DNA from: AC-56 sp963702195
Lineage (GTDB): Bacteria > Actinomycetota > Thermoleophilia > Solirubrobacterales > 70-9
Reading direction: 5' to 3'
Assembly (NCBI GenBank): GCA_963702195.1
Contig: OY969725.1
Span: 2,294,001-2,358,000, forward strand
Length of the DNA stretch: 64,000 nucleotides
In this document: one piece after another, positions 1-7,597 of the stretch
How the letters are laid out: every line of letters starts with the position of its first letter
How positions within the stretch are numbered: position 1 is the stretch's first letter
Notes under the pieces: generated by a model
The model's input: only the letters and a program-made list of their open reading frames with translations
Database searches by the model: none
What the model was told of the DNA's origin: nothing
Position numbers and translations under genes: made by a program

Positions 1-419
1 GTCCACAGCGTCGCCTCGGCGAACGGGGCCCGCCTCAGGCGCTCCAGAGCGTGGCCGACGAGCTCGCGGCCGATCCCCCTGCGCCAGGCGCCCGGGTGGA
101 CGTTGAGCGCCCAGATCTCTCCAACGGACGGGCCGGCGTCCGCGTCGCGGCTCACGCCGAAGGTGATCCAGCCCCGGACGCGTCCGTCCAGGACGCCCAC
201 GGCGATCGACGGGACACGCTCGGCGATCCGCTCCCTGATGCGAGCCCGCAAGCCGGCCGCGTCGGGAACCAGCCCCTGCGGCACCACCCCCCGGTAGCCC
301 TCTTCCCACGAGCGCAGCCCGATCTCAACGATGTCGTCGACGTCCTCCGACCGCGCGCTGCGAACGACGATGCTCGGTCCGGAGGTCGTCTCCTGCTCGC
401 GGGAGGCGCCGGCCGTCAC
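1..419 (-). CDS. GNAT-family N-acetyltransferase (3' end outside window)
   Basis: The GTG at 419 opens a frame that runs off the left edge after about 139 codons, so the C-terminus is missing. The N-terminal strand (IVVRSARSEDVDDIVEI, about residues 17-33) and the acetyl-CoA pyrophosphate-binding turn RRGIG at about 113-117, preceded by WALNVHP, are typical of GNAT acetyltransferases. These move acetyl from acetyl-CoA to an amine; the substrate cannot be told. The start overlaps the stop of the upstream SnoaL-like gene as GTGA, suggesting translational coupling. It is the last visible gene of the minus-strand operon that begins at 2982. Confidence 0.82.
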   Translation of the reverse strand, partial: MTAGASREQETTSGPSIVVRSARSEDVDDIVEIGLRSWEEGYRGVVPQGLVPDAAGLRARIRERIAERVPSIAVGVLDGRVRGWITFGVSRDADAGPSVGEIWALNVHPGAWRRGIGRELVGHALERLRRAPFAEATLW

Positions 420-805
420 GCCGCCGCGATGCCGGCGTCCTCGAAGCGGCGGGCCATCGCCTCGGCGAGGGCGTTGAGCCCGCTCATCGGCCGCACCATC
501 ACCATGAGCTCGCTGACCCTCCCGTCGGCGTCGAACCGCAGGAGGTCGAGACCGTCGAGCTGGCGGTCGCCGACCCGCGCCTGGAAGATGAGCGTCGCGA
601 CGCCGTCGCCCTCGAGCTGATCGGTGTAGTGGAAGTCCTCGAAGACCTTCGCCGCGCCCTCGACGAGGATCGCCGAAACCACCGGCTTGCCCTGGTACGG
701 CTTGAAGACCGCCGGGCTGCGGAAGACGACGTCGTCGGCGAGTGCCTCGGTCATCGCGTCGGGATCCTCGGCCTCCACGGCCGCTCTGAACCGATCGCTC
801 AGCAT
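416..805 (-). CDS. SnoaL-like / NTF2-fold protein
   Basis: A 129-residue protein from an ATG at 805. The pattern is that of a SnoaL-like NTF2 fold: an N-terminal helix (LSDRFRAAVEAEDPDAMTEA), then DDVVFRSPAVFKPYQGK, and later strands ending in VSELMVMVRPMSGLNA. Such proteins are small cone-shaped barrels that bind hydrophobic ligands or act as isomerases and hydratases; a catalytic role cannot be assigned. It lies 10 bases after the HMG-CoA-lyase-like gene and overlaps the GNAT gene by 4 bases, so all three are probably on one transcript. A second member of this fold lies at 35110-35571. Confidence 0.75.
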   Translation of the reverse strand: MLSDRFRAAVEAEDPDAMTEALADDVVFRSPAVFKPYQGKPVVSAILVEGAAKVFEDFHYTDQLEGDGVATLIFQARVGDRQLDGLDLLRFDADGRVSELMVMVRPMSGLNALAEAMARRFEDAGIAAA

Positions 806-815
806 TGGCCGCAGC

Positions 816-1733
816 TTACCTGTGCCAGTCGACTGGGCCGGCGCGCAGGACGTGCGCGCCCAGCGGGCGACCGAGCAGCTCCTGGGCGGCGCGTGCGGCG
901 TCGATGAGGCGTTCGAGGTCGACTCCCGTCTCGACGCCCATCTCGTGGAGCATCGAGACCAGGTCCTCGGTGGAGATGTTCCCCGTGGCGCCGGGCGTGA
1001 GCGGGCTGCCGCCGAGCTCGCCGAACGCGGACTCGAACGAGCTGACCCCCTGCTCGAGCGCCGCGAGGACGTTCGCCAGGCCCTGGCCTCGGGTGTTGTG
1101 GAAGTGGGCGGTGAGCTCCACGCCGTCGAGCCGCTCGGTGGCGCTCGCGAAGAACTCCGCCACCTGCCGAGGGTTTCCCATCCCGGTCGTGTCGCCGAAC
1201 GACACCTCCTCGCAGCCCATCTCGGCAAGGGCCCCGGCGATCTCGAGCACGCGATCCGGCGACACCTCTCCCTCGTACGGGCAGCCGAAGACGACCGAGA
1301 TCACCCCCTCGCAGCGAATGCCCTCCTCCCTCGCGCGCGCGACGGTCCGGCCGAGCTCGGTGAGGGACTCGGCGATGGTCCGATTCTTGTTGCGCTCGTT
1401 ATGGCTCTCCGTGGCCGAGAGGAAGACGTTGATCTCGTCGAAGCGGTCCCGCTGCTCGAGCGCCCGCTCGAGCCCGCGCTCGTTCGGGATCAGGACCGAG
1501 TAGCTCACGCCGTCGGGGCGCTGGATGGCACCGAGCACCTCGCCGGCGTCGGCGAGCTGCGGGATCACGTCGGGGCGCACGAACGAGGTGACCTCGAGCC
1601 GCGGCAGCCCGGTGGCCGCGAGCATGTCGATCAGCCGGATCTTGTCGGGAGTCGAGATCACCTCCGGCTCGTTCTGGAAGCCGTCGCGGGGACCGACCTC
1701 GCGGATACGGACGCTGGCTGGGATCGAGGGCAC
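816..1733 (-). CDS. hydroxymethylglutaryl-CoA lyase-like protein
   Basis: A 305-residue DRE-TIM-type lyase. HMG-CoA lyase splits HMG-CoA to acetyl-CoA and acetoacetate, the last step of leucine breakdown. Seen: VGPRDGFQNE (Arg16-Asp17), the metal-binding His-Phe-His (210-212) in LTAHFHNTRGQ, the loop FGDTTGMG, and the C-terminal loop GGSPLTPGATGN. In characterised enzymes that loop carries a catalytic Cys (GGCPY); here it is Ser243. The enzyme may therefore be slow or act on another acyl-CoA. The GTG start at 1733 has TAGGCT six bases upstream and no Shine-Dalgarno, so it probably has its own leaderless promoter inside the operon. Confidence 0.82.
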   Translation of the reverse strand: MPSIPASVRIREVGPRDGFQNEPEVISTPDKIRLIDMLAATGLPRLEVTSFVRPDVIPQLADAGEVLGAIQRPDGVSYSVLIPNERGLERALEQRDRFDEINVFLSATESHNERNKNRTIAESLTELGRTVARAREEGIRCEGVISVVFGCPYEGEVSPDRVLEIAGALAEMGCEEVSFGDTTGMGNPRQVAEFFASATERLDGVELTAHFHNTRGQGLANVLAALEQGVSSFESAFGELGGSPLTPGATGNISTEDLVSMLHEMGVETGVDLERLIDAARAAQELLGRPLGAHVLRAGPVDWHR

Positions 1734-1739
1734 GGCCGA

Positions 1740-1745
1740 AGCCTA
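1740..1745 (-). promoter_or_regulatory. -10-like element TAGGCT for a leaderless transcript
   Basis: TAGGCT on the minus strand ends 6 bases before the GTG at 1733, in the 35-base gap after the thioesterase gene. The spacing equals that of several other genes here. No convincing -35 box is visible. Confidence 0.45.
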
Positions 1746-1768
1746 GGAAGATCGCCGTTCGGCGCCGT

Positions 1769-2221
1769 CTACGCCGACTTCACGACGCCGACGTCGATGA
1801 CGCGCCGCTCGTGCGTGCCGACGCCGATCGTCCGCTCGCCCTCGAGCACCTCGACCTCGAAGCGGAGCTTGCGCCCGTCGACGATCTCGTTGAGCTTCGC
1901 TCGAACCGAGCACGTCGCGCCCTCGGCGGCCGCCGCCACGTGCTTCACGCACACCTCGAAGCCGACCGTCGCCTTGCCGTCCGGGAGATTCTCGTAGGAG
2001 AGGATCGCCGAGTTTCGCTCCATCATCCCGATCATCCCGGGCGTCGAGAGGACGCTGACGCCGATCGAGCCGCCGACGTCGGTCACCAGCCGGTCCTCGA
2101 CGATGAAGTCCATCGACCGCTCCAGCCCGGGTTCGATCGTCGCCTCCGGGGGACGGTCCGAGTCGGCGACCACGTCGCTCAGCGGTGTGGGCGGGCCGTC
2201 GGCGGGGCGGTCATTGGCCAT
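1769..2221 (-). CDS. FlK-type (fluoroacetyl-CoA thioesterase-like) hotdog thioesterase
   Basis: A 150-residue single hotdog domain. Seen: VLSTPGMIGMMERN followed by FEVCVKHVAAAAEGA and GTHERRVIDV. Thr60, Glu68 and His94 have the same 8- and 26-residue spacing as the Thr42/Glu50/His76 triad of fluoroacetyl-CoA thioesterase FlK from Streptomyces cattleya. That fixes the fold and probable chemistry (acyl-CoA hydrolysis), not the substrate; fluoroacetyl-CoA specificity is not implied. The ATG overlaps the SDR stop as TGATG, so the two are translationally coupled. It may remove an inhibitory or stalled acyl-CoA. Confidence 0.78.
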   Translation of the reverse strand: MANDRPADGPPTPLSDVVADSDRPPEATIEPGLERSMDFIVEDRLVTDVGGSIGVSVLSTPGMIGMMERNSAILSYENLPDGKATVGFEVCVKHVAAAAEGATCSVRAKLNEIVDGRKLRFEVEVLEGERTIGVGTHERRVIDVGVVKSA

Positions 2222-2982
2222 CAGACCATCCCGAGGCCGCCGGAGACGCCGATCGTCTCGCCGGTGACGTAGGACGCGTCGTCCGAGGCCAGGAAGGCGA
2301 CGGTCGCCGCGACCTCCTCCGGCTGCCCGAGGCGCCGCATCTGAGTCTGGCCCTTCATCGTCTCGATGATCTTGTCGCCCATCTCGCCGAGCCGCTTCGC
2401 CGCCATGAGCAGCGGCGTCTCGATCGGGCCCGGCGCGATCGCGTTGGCGGTGACGCCGAAGCGGGCGTTCTCGCGGGCGATCGTCTTGGTGAAGGCGATC
2501 ACGCCGCCCTTTGCGGCCGAGTAGACGGCCGAGCCCTTCGAGCCGACGCGGCCGGCCTCTGAGGCGATGTTGACGATGCGCCCGTATCCGCCCTGCTGCA
2601 TGGCGGGGAGCACGGCGTGGGTGCAGATCAGGACGCCCTCCAGGTTGATCGCGATCAGGCGCCGCCAGCGCTCCGGGGTCATGTCCGTGAAGAAGGCGAA
2701 GTCGTCGGTGCCGGCGTTGTTCACGAGGATCGAGAAGGGCCCGTGAGCGCCGGCAAGGGCCGCGGCCGAGTCGGGCTCGGTCACGTCGAGGCGCGCCGCG
2801 TCGGCGTCGATCTCGGCGGCGACCTCCCTCGCCCCCTCCTCATTCACGTCCCCGATCACGACCGCCGCGCCCTCGGCGGCCAGTCGCCGCGAGATGGCCG
2901 CGCCGATCCCACTGGCGCCGCCGGTGACCAGAGCCTTCCGTCCCTCGAGCCGCATCGCGGACGGCAGCATAAACGCCGGCAT
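2221..2982 (-). CDS. short-chain dehydrogenase/reductase (SDR, FabG-like)
   Basis: A 253-residue classical SDR. Seen: cofactor motif TGGASGIG (20-27), NNAG (88-91), Asn113, and Ser141, Tyr154 and Lys158 in YSAAK. The C-terminal signature SDDASYVTGETIGVSGGLGM is that of FabG-like enzymes, which interconvert a hydroxy- or 3-ketoacyl group using NAD(P)H. I chose the ATG at 2982 because GGGAGG lies 7 bases before it; the later ATGs at 2970 and 2955 are worse placed. It heads the minus-strand operon and is divergent from npdG. Acyl-CoA neighbours suggest a 3-hydroxyacyl-CoA substrate, but that is inference. Confidence 0.88.
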   Translation of the reverse strand: MPAFMLPSAMRLEGRKALVTGGASGIGAAISRRLAAEGAAVVIGDVNEEGAREVAAEIDADAARLDVTEPDSAAALAGAHGPFSILVNNAGTDDFAFFTDMTPERWRRLIAINLEGVLICTHAVLPAMQQGGYGRIVNIASEAGRVGSKGSAVYSAAKGGVIAFTKTIARENARFGVTANAIAPGPIETPLLMAAKRLGEMGDKIIETMKGQTQMRRLGQPEEVAATVAFLASDDASYVTGETIGVSGGLGMV

Positions 2983-3019
2983 CTCCTCCCCTCCCGCGCG
3001 TCCGTAAGCTCCGGCCCTC

Positions 3020-3706
3020 TTGCCGGAGCCAATTCCGATCATCGGCGCCACCGGAGCCCTCGGCTGGGGGCTCGCCATGCGCCTCGCGGTGGCCGGACAG
3101 CACGTCGTGATCGGCTCGCGAAGCGCCGAGCGCGCCGAGGAGGCTGCCGGTCGGGTCCGCGAGGTGGCGCCGGACGCCGATGTCGAGGGCCTCGTCAACG
3201 AGGAAGCGGCGGGGAAGGGCCCGATTGTCTTCCTCACCGTCCCGTTCCGGGCCCAGTCGGAGAACCTGAACAACCTTCGCGAGGTACTTCAGGCCGGGCA
3301 GATCCTCGTGGACTGCACCGTGCCCACGGCGGCGGCGGTGGGCGGCAAGGCGACTCGCACGCTCGGCGTCTGGCAGGGCTCGGCCGCCCAACAGGCGCAG
3401 GAGATGGTGCCCGACGGCGTCACGGTCATCGCCACCCTGCACACGGTGAGCGCGAAGGTCCTGGGGGACCCCGACGCCGAGCTTGGTGAGGACATCCTCG
3501 TCTGCGGCGACCGCAAGGCCGACAAGGCGCGAGTGGCGCGAATCGTCGAGCTGATCTCGGGGCTCCGCCCGGTGAACGCCGGTGCGCTCGAGACCGCCCG
3601 GATCGTCGAGCAGCTCACGTCGCTCCTCATCTCGGTGAACGTCCGCTACAAGACGCGCGCGGGGCTCAGGATCACCGGGCTCGGTGACGACGACCATTGG
3701 GGCTGA
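3020..3706 (+). CDS. npdG: F420H2:NADP+ oxidoreductase (NADPH-dependent F420 reductase)
   Basis: A 228-residue Fno/NpdG-family protein that moves hydride between reduced F420 and NADP+. Seen: the dinucleotide-binding turn IGATGALG (8-15), GSRSAERA for the NADP phosphate, VFLTVPFRAQSE, and LVDCTVPT. The start is a TTG at 3020 with no Shine-Dalgarno; TAAGCT at 3005-3010 lies 9 bases upstream, so a leaderless mRNA is likely. Its stop lies 4 bases before cofD, making it the first gene of an F420 operon. Known enzymes run either way; here it could supply F420H2 or NADPH. Confidence 0.9.
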   Translation: MPEPIPIIGATGALGWGLAMRLAVAGQHVVIGSRSAERAEEAAGRVREVAPDADVEGLVNEEAAGKGPIVFLTVPFRAQSENLNNLREVLQAGQILVDCTVPTAAAVGGKATRTLGVWQGSAAQQAQEMVPDGVTVIATLHTVSAKVLGDPDAELGEDILVCGDRKADKARVARIVELISGLRPVNAGALETARIVEQLTSLLISVNVRYKTRAGLRITGLGDDDHWG

Positions 3707-3710
3707 CCCG

Positions 3711-4631
3711 GTGAAGGTCGCCCTGCTCGCCGGTGGGACCGGCGGAGCGAAGCTCGCCGCTGGGATGCAGGAGCTGGTCGGCGCGGACCTCGCCGTGATC
3801 GCGAACACGGCCGACGACACGCGGGTTCACGGGCTCTACGTCTCCCCGGACCCCGACCTCGTCACCTACTGGCTCGCAGGAGCGATCGACGAGGAGCGCG
3901 GCTGGGGCATCCGCGACGACACCTTCGTCGTTCACGAGCGGCTCGTGCAGCTCGGCTCGCCCGGCTGGTTCGGGCTCTCCGATCGCGATCTCGCCGCGTG
4001 CCTTTACCGGACCCACTTCATGGCCGAGGGCGGAACGCTCACCGCCGCCCAGGGACAGATCGCGCGTGCGCTGGGCGTGTCCTCGAGCGTTCTCCCGATG
4101 AGCGAGGAGCCCGTCTACACGCGGGTGATGACGCCCGGCGGCTGGCGCGGGCTCCAGGAGTTCCTGATCGTCGACGGGTCGGAGTCCGAGATCCAGGCCG
4201 TGGAGGTCCAGGGGCTCCACGAGGCGCGGCCGACCCCCGAGGTCCTGGAGGCGCTCGCCACCGCGGAGGCGATCGTGGTCGGCCCGTCGAACCCGGTGAT
4301 CTCGATCGGCCCAATCCTTGCCGTGCCCGGGATGCGGGATGCGATCGCGGCCTCGGGCGTCCCCGTTCTCGCGGTGAGCCCGTTCGTCGCGGGCCACGCC
4401 GTGAAGGGGCCGACCGAGAAGTTCATGGCCGCCCTGGGGAGGCCCTCCACTGCCGCCGGCGTCGCCTCGCTCTATGAGGGAGTGATCCGGGCGATGGTCG
4501 TCGACGCCGATGACCCCGACCCGGGCCCGGATGATGTCCAGGTGTTCTCGTGCCCGACCCTGATGGAGGGGCGCGAGGGACGCCGGGAGGTGGCGGAGCG
4601 AGTGCTCGAGTTCGCCGAGGTCCTGGGGTGA
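3711..4631 (+). CDS. cofD: 2-phospho-L-lactate transferase CofD (FbiA)
   Basis: A 306-residue CofD. It transfers the phospholactyl (or phosphoenolpyruvyl) moiety from the GDP-activated intermediate to FO, giving F420-0 or dehydro-F420-0. Seen: N-terminal GGTGGAKLAAG (8-18), NTADDTRVHGLYVSPDPD (32-49), which binds metal and ligand in this family, and GPSNPVISIGPIL. I chose the GTG at 3711 because family members start directly with the KVALLAGG strand and GGGG lies 8 bases upstream; an in-frame GTG at 3684 would overlap npdG. cofC follows after 26 bases. Confidence 0.93.
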   Translation: MKVALLAGGTGGAKLAAGMQELVGADLAVIANTADDTRVHGLYVSPDPDLVTYWLAGAIDEERGWGIRDDTFVVHERLVQLGSPGWFGLSDRDLAACLYRTHFMAEGGTLTAAQGQIARALGVSSSVLPMSEEPVYTRVMTPGGWRGLQEFLIVDGSESEIQAVEVQGLHEARPTPEVLEALATAEAIVVGPSNPVISIGPILAVPGMRDAIAASGVPVLAVSPFVAGHAVKGPTEKFMAALGRPSTAAGVASLYEGVIRAMVVDADDPDPGPDDVQVFSCPTLMEGREGRREVAERVLEFAEVLG

Positions 4632-4657
4632 GCCGGGCGGGACGCGGGGGGCGGTAG

Positions 4658-5347
4658 ATGGAGGCCACGGCCATCCTCCCGGTGAAACGGTTCGGTGATG
4701 CGAAGCAGCGCCTGCTTGCGGCCGTCGATCGGCCGCAGCGAGCCGCCCTCGTGAAGGCGATGCTCGCCGACGTGCTGACCGCCGCGACCACGGCCCGGAA
4801 TGTCGAGCGCGTCATCGTCGTGACCTCCGAGGGGCGCGCCGAGCGGATCGCGCTCGGCCACGCGCGGCGAGTGACGACGCCCATCGAGGTGCTGGAGGAG
4901 CCCTCAGATCGCGGACACCCGGAGGCGGCGACGCTGGGGATCGTCCGCGCGAAGGCGCTCGGCGCGAGTTGCGTGGTCCTCCTGCCCGGCGATTGCCCGC
5001 TGCTCGACGCGGATGAGCTCGATGCGGCGCTGGAGCGCATGCATCCCCGTCGCGTCGCCGTCGTACCGGACCGCCACGGGACCGGCACCAACGCGCTTGC
5101 GATGGCGCCCGCCGATGCCATCGGGCCGGCGTTCGGGCCCGGGAGCTGCGCCCGCCACGCCGACCGAGCGGAGCGTGCCGGACACGAGGTGGCGGTCGAG
5201 CCACTCGCCTCGCTGGCGCTCGACGTCGACACGCCCGACGACCTGCGGGCGCTGGCCACGGTCCTCGAGTCAGAGCCCGACCGTGCGCCCAGGACCGCCG
5301 CCGCGCTCCAGGGCCTCGGCAAGTTGGCAAGCGGAGCGCGCAAGTGA
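4658..5347 (+). CDS. cofC: 2-phospho-L-lactate / PEP guanylyltransferase CofC (FbiD)
   Basis: A 229-residue nucleotidyltransferase fold. The enzyme joins GTP to 2-phospholactate (archaea) or PEP (mycobacterial FbiD), making the donor used by CofD. Seen: the N-terminal ILPVKRFGDAKQRL loop (6-19), VLLPGDCPLLDADEL with the metal-binding Asp, and the C-terminal LALDVDTPDDLRAL. In an actinobacterium PEP is the likelier substrate by analogy with FbiD. Its TGA overlaps the cofE GTG as GTGA. Confidence 0.92.
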   Translation: MEATAILPVKRFGDAKQRLLAAVDRPQRAALVKAMLADVLTAATTARNVERVIVVTSEGRAERIALGHARRVTTPIEVLEEPSDRGHPEAATLGIVRAKALGASCVVLLPGDCPLLDADELDAALERMHPRRVAVVPDRHGTGTNALAMAPADAIGPAFGPGSCARHADRAERAGHEVAVEPLASLALDVDTPDDLRALATVLESEPDRAPRTAAALQGLGKLASGARK

Positions 5348-6108
5348 GCGGACGCGTCGAGCTGGTCCCGCTCGTTGGCCTGCCGGAGGTCGAGCCCGGA
5401 GACACCCTCGGGGAGCTCATCACGCGCGCCGTCACCACGGCGGGCGACGAGCTCACCGACGAGGACATCGTGGTCGTATCTCAGAAGATCGTTTCGAAGG
5501 CGGAGGGACGGGTGATCGACCTCGCGGACGTGGAACCCGGCAAACGGGCGAGGGAGCTGGCGGAGCGGCTGGGCAAGGACCCGCGCATCGTGGAGCTGGT
5601 CCTTCGCGAAAGCATCGACGTGGTCCGCGCCGAGCGGGACGTGCTGATCGTCGAGGGGCGGGCGGGGTGGATCTCGGCCAACGCCGGGATCGACGCGTCG
5701 AACGTCCCCGGGGATGAGCGGGTGGCGCTCCTGCCCGAGGACCCGGACGCGTCGGCGGCGCGCCTCCGCCGGGAGCTCCGCGAGGCGGTGGGAGCGGCGC
5801 CGGCCGTGGTGATCGCCGACAGCTTCGGCCGTCCGTGGCGAATCGGTCAGGCGGACGTCGCGATCGGCTGCGCTGGCCTGGCTCCGGTCGACGACTGGCG
5901 GGGGCGGCGAGACGGCCATGGCACCGAGCTGGCGGCGACTGCCATCGCGGTCGCCGACGAGGTGGCAGCGGCGGCGGACCTCGTCCGAGCGAAGGACGAG
6001 GGCATTCCCGCTGCGATCGTCCGCGGCCTCGGGCGGTTCGTCACCGCCGGCGACGGGCCCGGGGCGGCCGCACTGCGCCGGCCAAAGGAGGACGACCTCT
6101 TCAGGTGA
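5344..6108 (+). CDS. cofE: coenzyme F420-0:L-glutamate ligase CofE
   Basis: A 254-residue stand-alone CofE. It adds L-glutamates to F420-0 using GTP. Seen: the opening LVPLVGLPEVEPGDTLGELI, EDIVVVSQKIVSKAEGRVIDL (metal and GTP contacts), AGWISANAGIDASNV, and ADSFGRPWRIGQADVAIG. In mycobacterial FbiB this domain is fused to a C-terminal FMN-binding nitroreductase domain that reduces dehydro-F420. The fusion partner is absent, so if dehydro-F420-0 is the intermediate another reductase is needed. The GTG start overlaps cofC by 4 bases. Confidence 0.93.
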   Translation: MSGRVELVPLVGLPEVEPGDTLGELITRAVTTAGDELTDEDIVVVSQKIVSKAEGRVIDLADVEPGKRARELAERLGKDPRIVELVLRESIDVVRAERDVLIVEGRAGWISANAGIDASNVPGDERVALLPEDPDASAARLRRELREAVGAAPAVVIADSFGRPWRIGQADVAIGCAGLAPVDDWRGRRDGHGTELAATAIAVADEVAAAADLVRAKDEGIPAAIVRGLGRFVTAGDGPGAAALRRPKEDDLFR

Positions 6109-6120
6109 TCCGCGCGGGGC

Positions 6121-6513
6121 TCAGTGCGTCATCGGGTCCGGCTGACCCTCCTCGGTGAACTCGGGCGGCTCGTAGAGCTCACCGGGCACCGCGCCGATCG
6201 CCAGCACCCGCGCTCCCTCGTCGCGGGTGATCAGCTTGCGAGTCTCCCCCGGGCCGACGCGCGCGAACGTGCCGGGCTCGAGCTCGTACTCCTCGCCGCC
6301 CACCACCAGGATCGCCTTGCCCTCGAGGGCGGTGTAGACCTCCTCCATGCCGTCCGCCGAGTGATCGTGCTCGGGATACTGCATCGCGTTCGGGGGAAAC
6401 TCCTCGACCTGCATGCCGAAGGAGCGGACGCCGAGGCCCGATCGGGCGCGCCGAAGCCCCCCGCCGAAGATCGCCTCGAAGTCCTCTACTCGCTTGATCG
6501 TGACGTCAGCCAA
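6121..6513 (-). CDS. small cupin-domain protein
   Basis: A 130-residue single cupin. Seen: the first conserved box YPEHDHSADGMEEVYTALEG (about 56-75), with two His and a Glu as likely metal ligands, and the second box LEPGTFARVGPGETRKL. Only one of the usual second-box ligands is obvious. The start appears to be a TTG at 6513 with AGAGG 7 bases before it. It lies 54 bases downstream of the alcohol dehydrogenase on the same strand. A binding or small-molecule dioxygenase role is possible; none can be assigned. Confidence 0.78.
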   Translation of the reverse strand: MADVTIKRVEDFEAIFGGGLRRARSGLGVRSFGMQVEEFPPNAMQYPEHDHSADGMEEVYTALEGKAILVVGGEEYELEPGTFARVGPGETRKLITRDEGARVLAIGAVPGELYEPPEFTEEGQPDPMTH

Positions 6514-6567
6514 TGACCGTCCTCTCCGCCCCGATGCTCGTTGCCTGACCGTCCAGTCGAGCCCACC

Positions 6568-7590
6568 CTACCGCTGCACGGTGAGCACGGCGGCACCCTC
6601 GAACCTGCCGGCGCGCAGGTCGTCGAGCGCCTCGTTGGCCCCTTCGAGCGGGTACTCGGCGACCTTCGTGCGTACCGGCACCTCCGGTGCGATGCGCAGG
6701 AACTCGTCGCCGTCCCGGCGTGTGAGATTGGCCACAGAGCGCACGATCCGCTCGCCCCAGAGAATCTCGTACGGAAACGAGGGGATGTCGCTCATATGGA
6801 TCCCGGCGGAGACGACCGCCCCGCCCGGAGCGACCGCCAGCAGGGCGGTTGGGACGAGATCGCCCACCGGGGCGAAGATGATCGCCGCGTCCAGCGGCTC
6901 GGGCAGCCCGCCCGCACCCGGCTCGCACACTTCGGACCCACCCTCGGTGTCGCCCGCCCATGTCGCCCCCACCTCCAAGGCGAACCGCTGTCCGGCCTCG
7001 TCCCCGGGACGGGTGAGGCCGTAGACCTCGCGACCCTGGTGAGCGGCGACCTGGCAGATGATGTGGGCGGACGCCCCGAAGCCGTAGAGCCCGATCCGCT
7101 CGGCGTGCTCGCCGCAGAGGCGGAGCGATCGATATCCGATCAGCCCGGCGCACAGGAGCGGGGCTGCCTGCAGGTCGGGATACCCCTCCGGGATCGGAAA
7201 GCAGAAGCGCTCGTCCGCCACGGCCGCCTCGGCGTACCCGCCATCGATGTCGTACCCGGTGAACTTGGCGCTGACGCACAGGTTCTCCCGGCCGGTCCGG
7301 CAGTAGCGACAGGTGCCATCGGTCCACCCGAGCCAGGGAACGCCGACGCGCCGACCCACCTCGAACCGCTCCGCGCCCTCCCCTGTCGCCTCCACCGTGG
7401 CGACGATCTGGTGGCCGGGGACGAGCGGCAGCTTCGGCTCGGTCAGATCGCCGTCGACGATGTGCAGATCGGTCCGGCACACCCCGCACACATGGACCCG
7501 AAGGAGCACCTGCCCCGGCCCGGGCTCGGGCTCGGGAACGTTCTCGAGGCGAAGCGGCTCTCGCTGCGCATGAAGCACCATGGCCCGCAT
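6568..7590 (-). CDS. zinc-dependent alcohol dehydrogenase (MDR family)
   Basis: A 340-residue MDR alcohol dehydrogenase. Seen: catalytic-zinc region GVCRTDLHIVDG, PGHQIVATVEATG with the zinc-binding His, and the Rossmann turn LYGFGASAH. The structural-zinc lobe reads WTDGTCRYCRTGRENLC: three of the usual four Cys, with Asp where the first Cys is usually found. I chose the ATG at 7590, where homology begins. It would oxidise a primary alcohol or reduce an aldehyde with NAD(P). The cupin gene follows on the same strand. Confidence 0.86.
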   Translation of the reverse strand: MRAMVLHAQREPLRLENVPEPEPGPGQVLLRVHVCGVCRTDLHIVDGDLTEPKLPLVPGHQIVATVEATGEGAERFEVGRRVGVPWLGWTDGTCRYCRTGRENLCVSAKFTGYDIDGGYAEAAVADERFCFPIPEGYPDLQAAPLLCAGLIGYRSLRLCGEHAERIGLYGFGASAHIICQVAAHQGREVYGLTRPGDEAGQRFALEVGATWAGDTEGGSEVCEPGAGGLPEPLDAAIIFAPVGDLVPTALLAVAPGGAVVSAGIHMSDIPSFPYEILWGERIVRSVANLTRRDGDEFLRIAPEVPVRTKVAEYPLEGANEALDDLRAGRFEGAAVLTVQR

Positions 7591-7597
7591 GCCCAAA

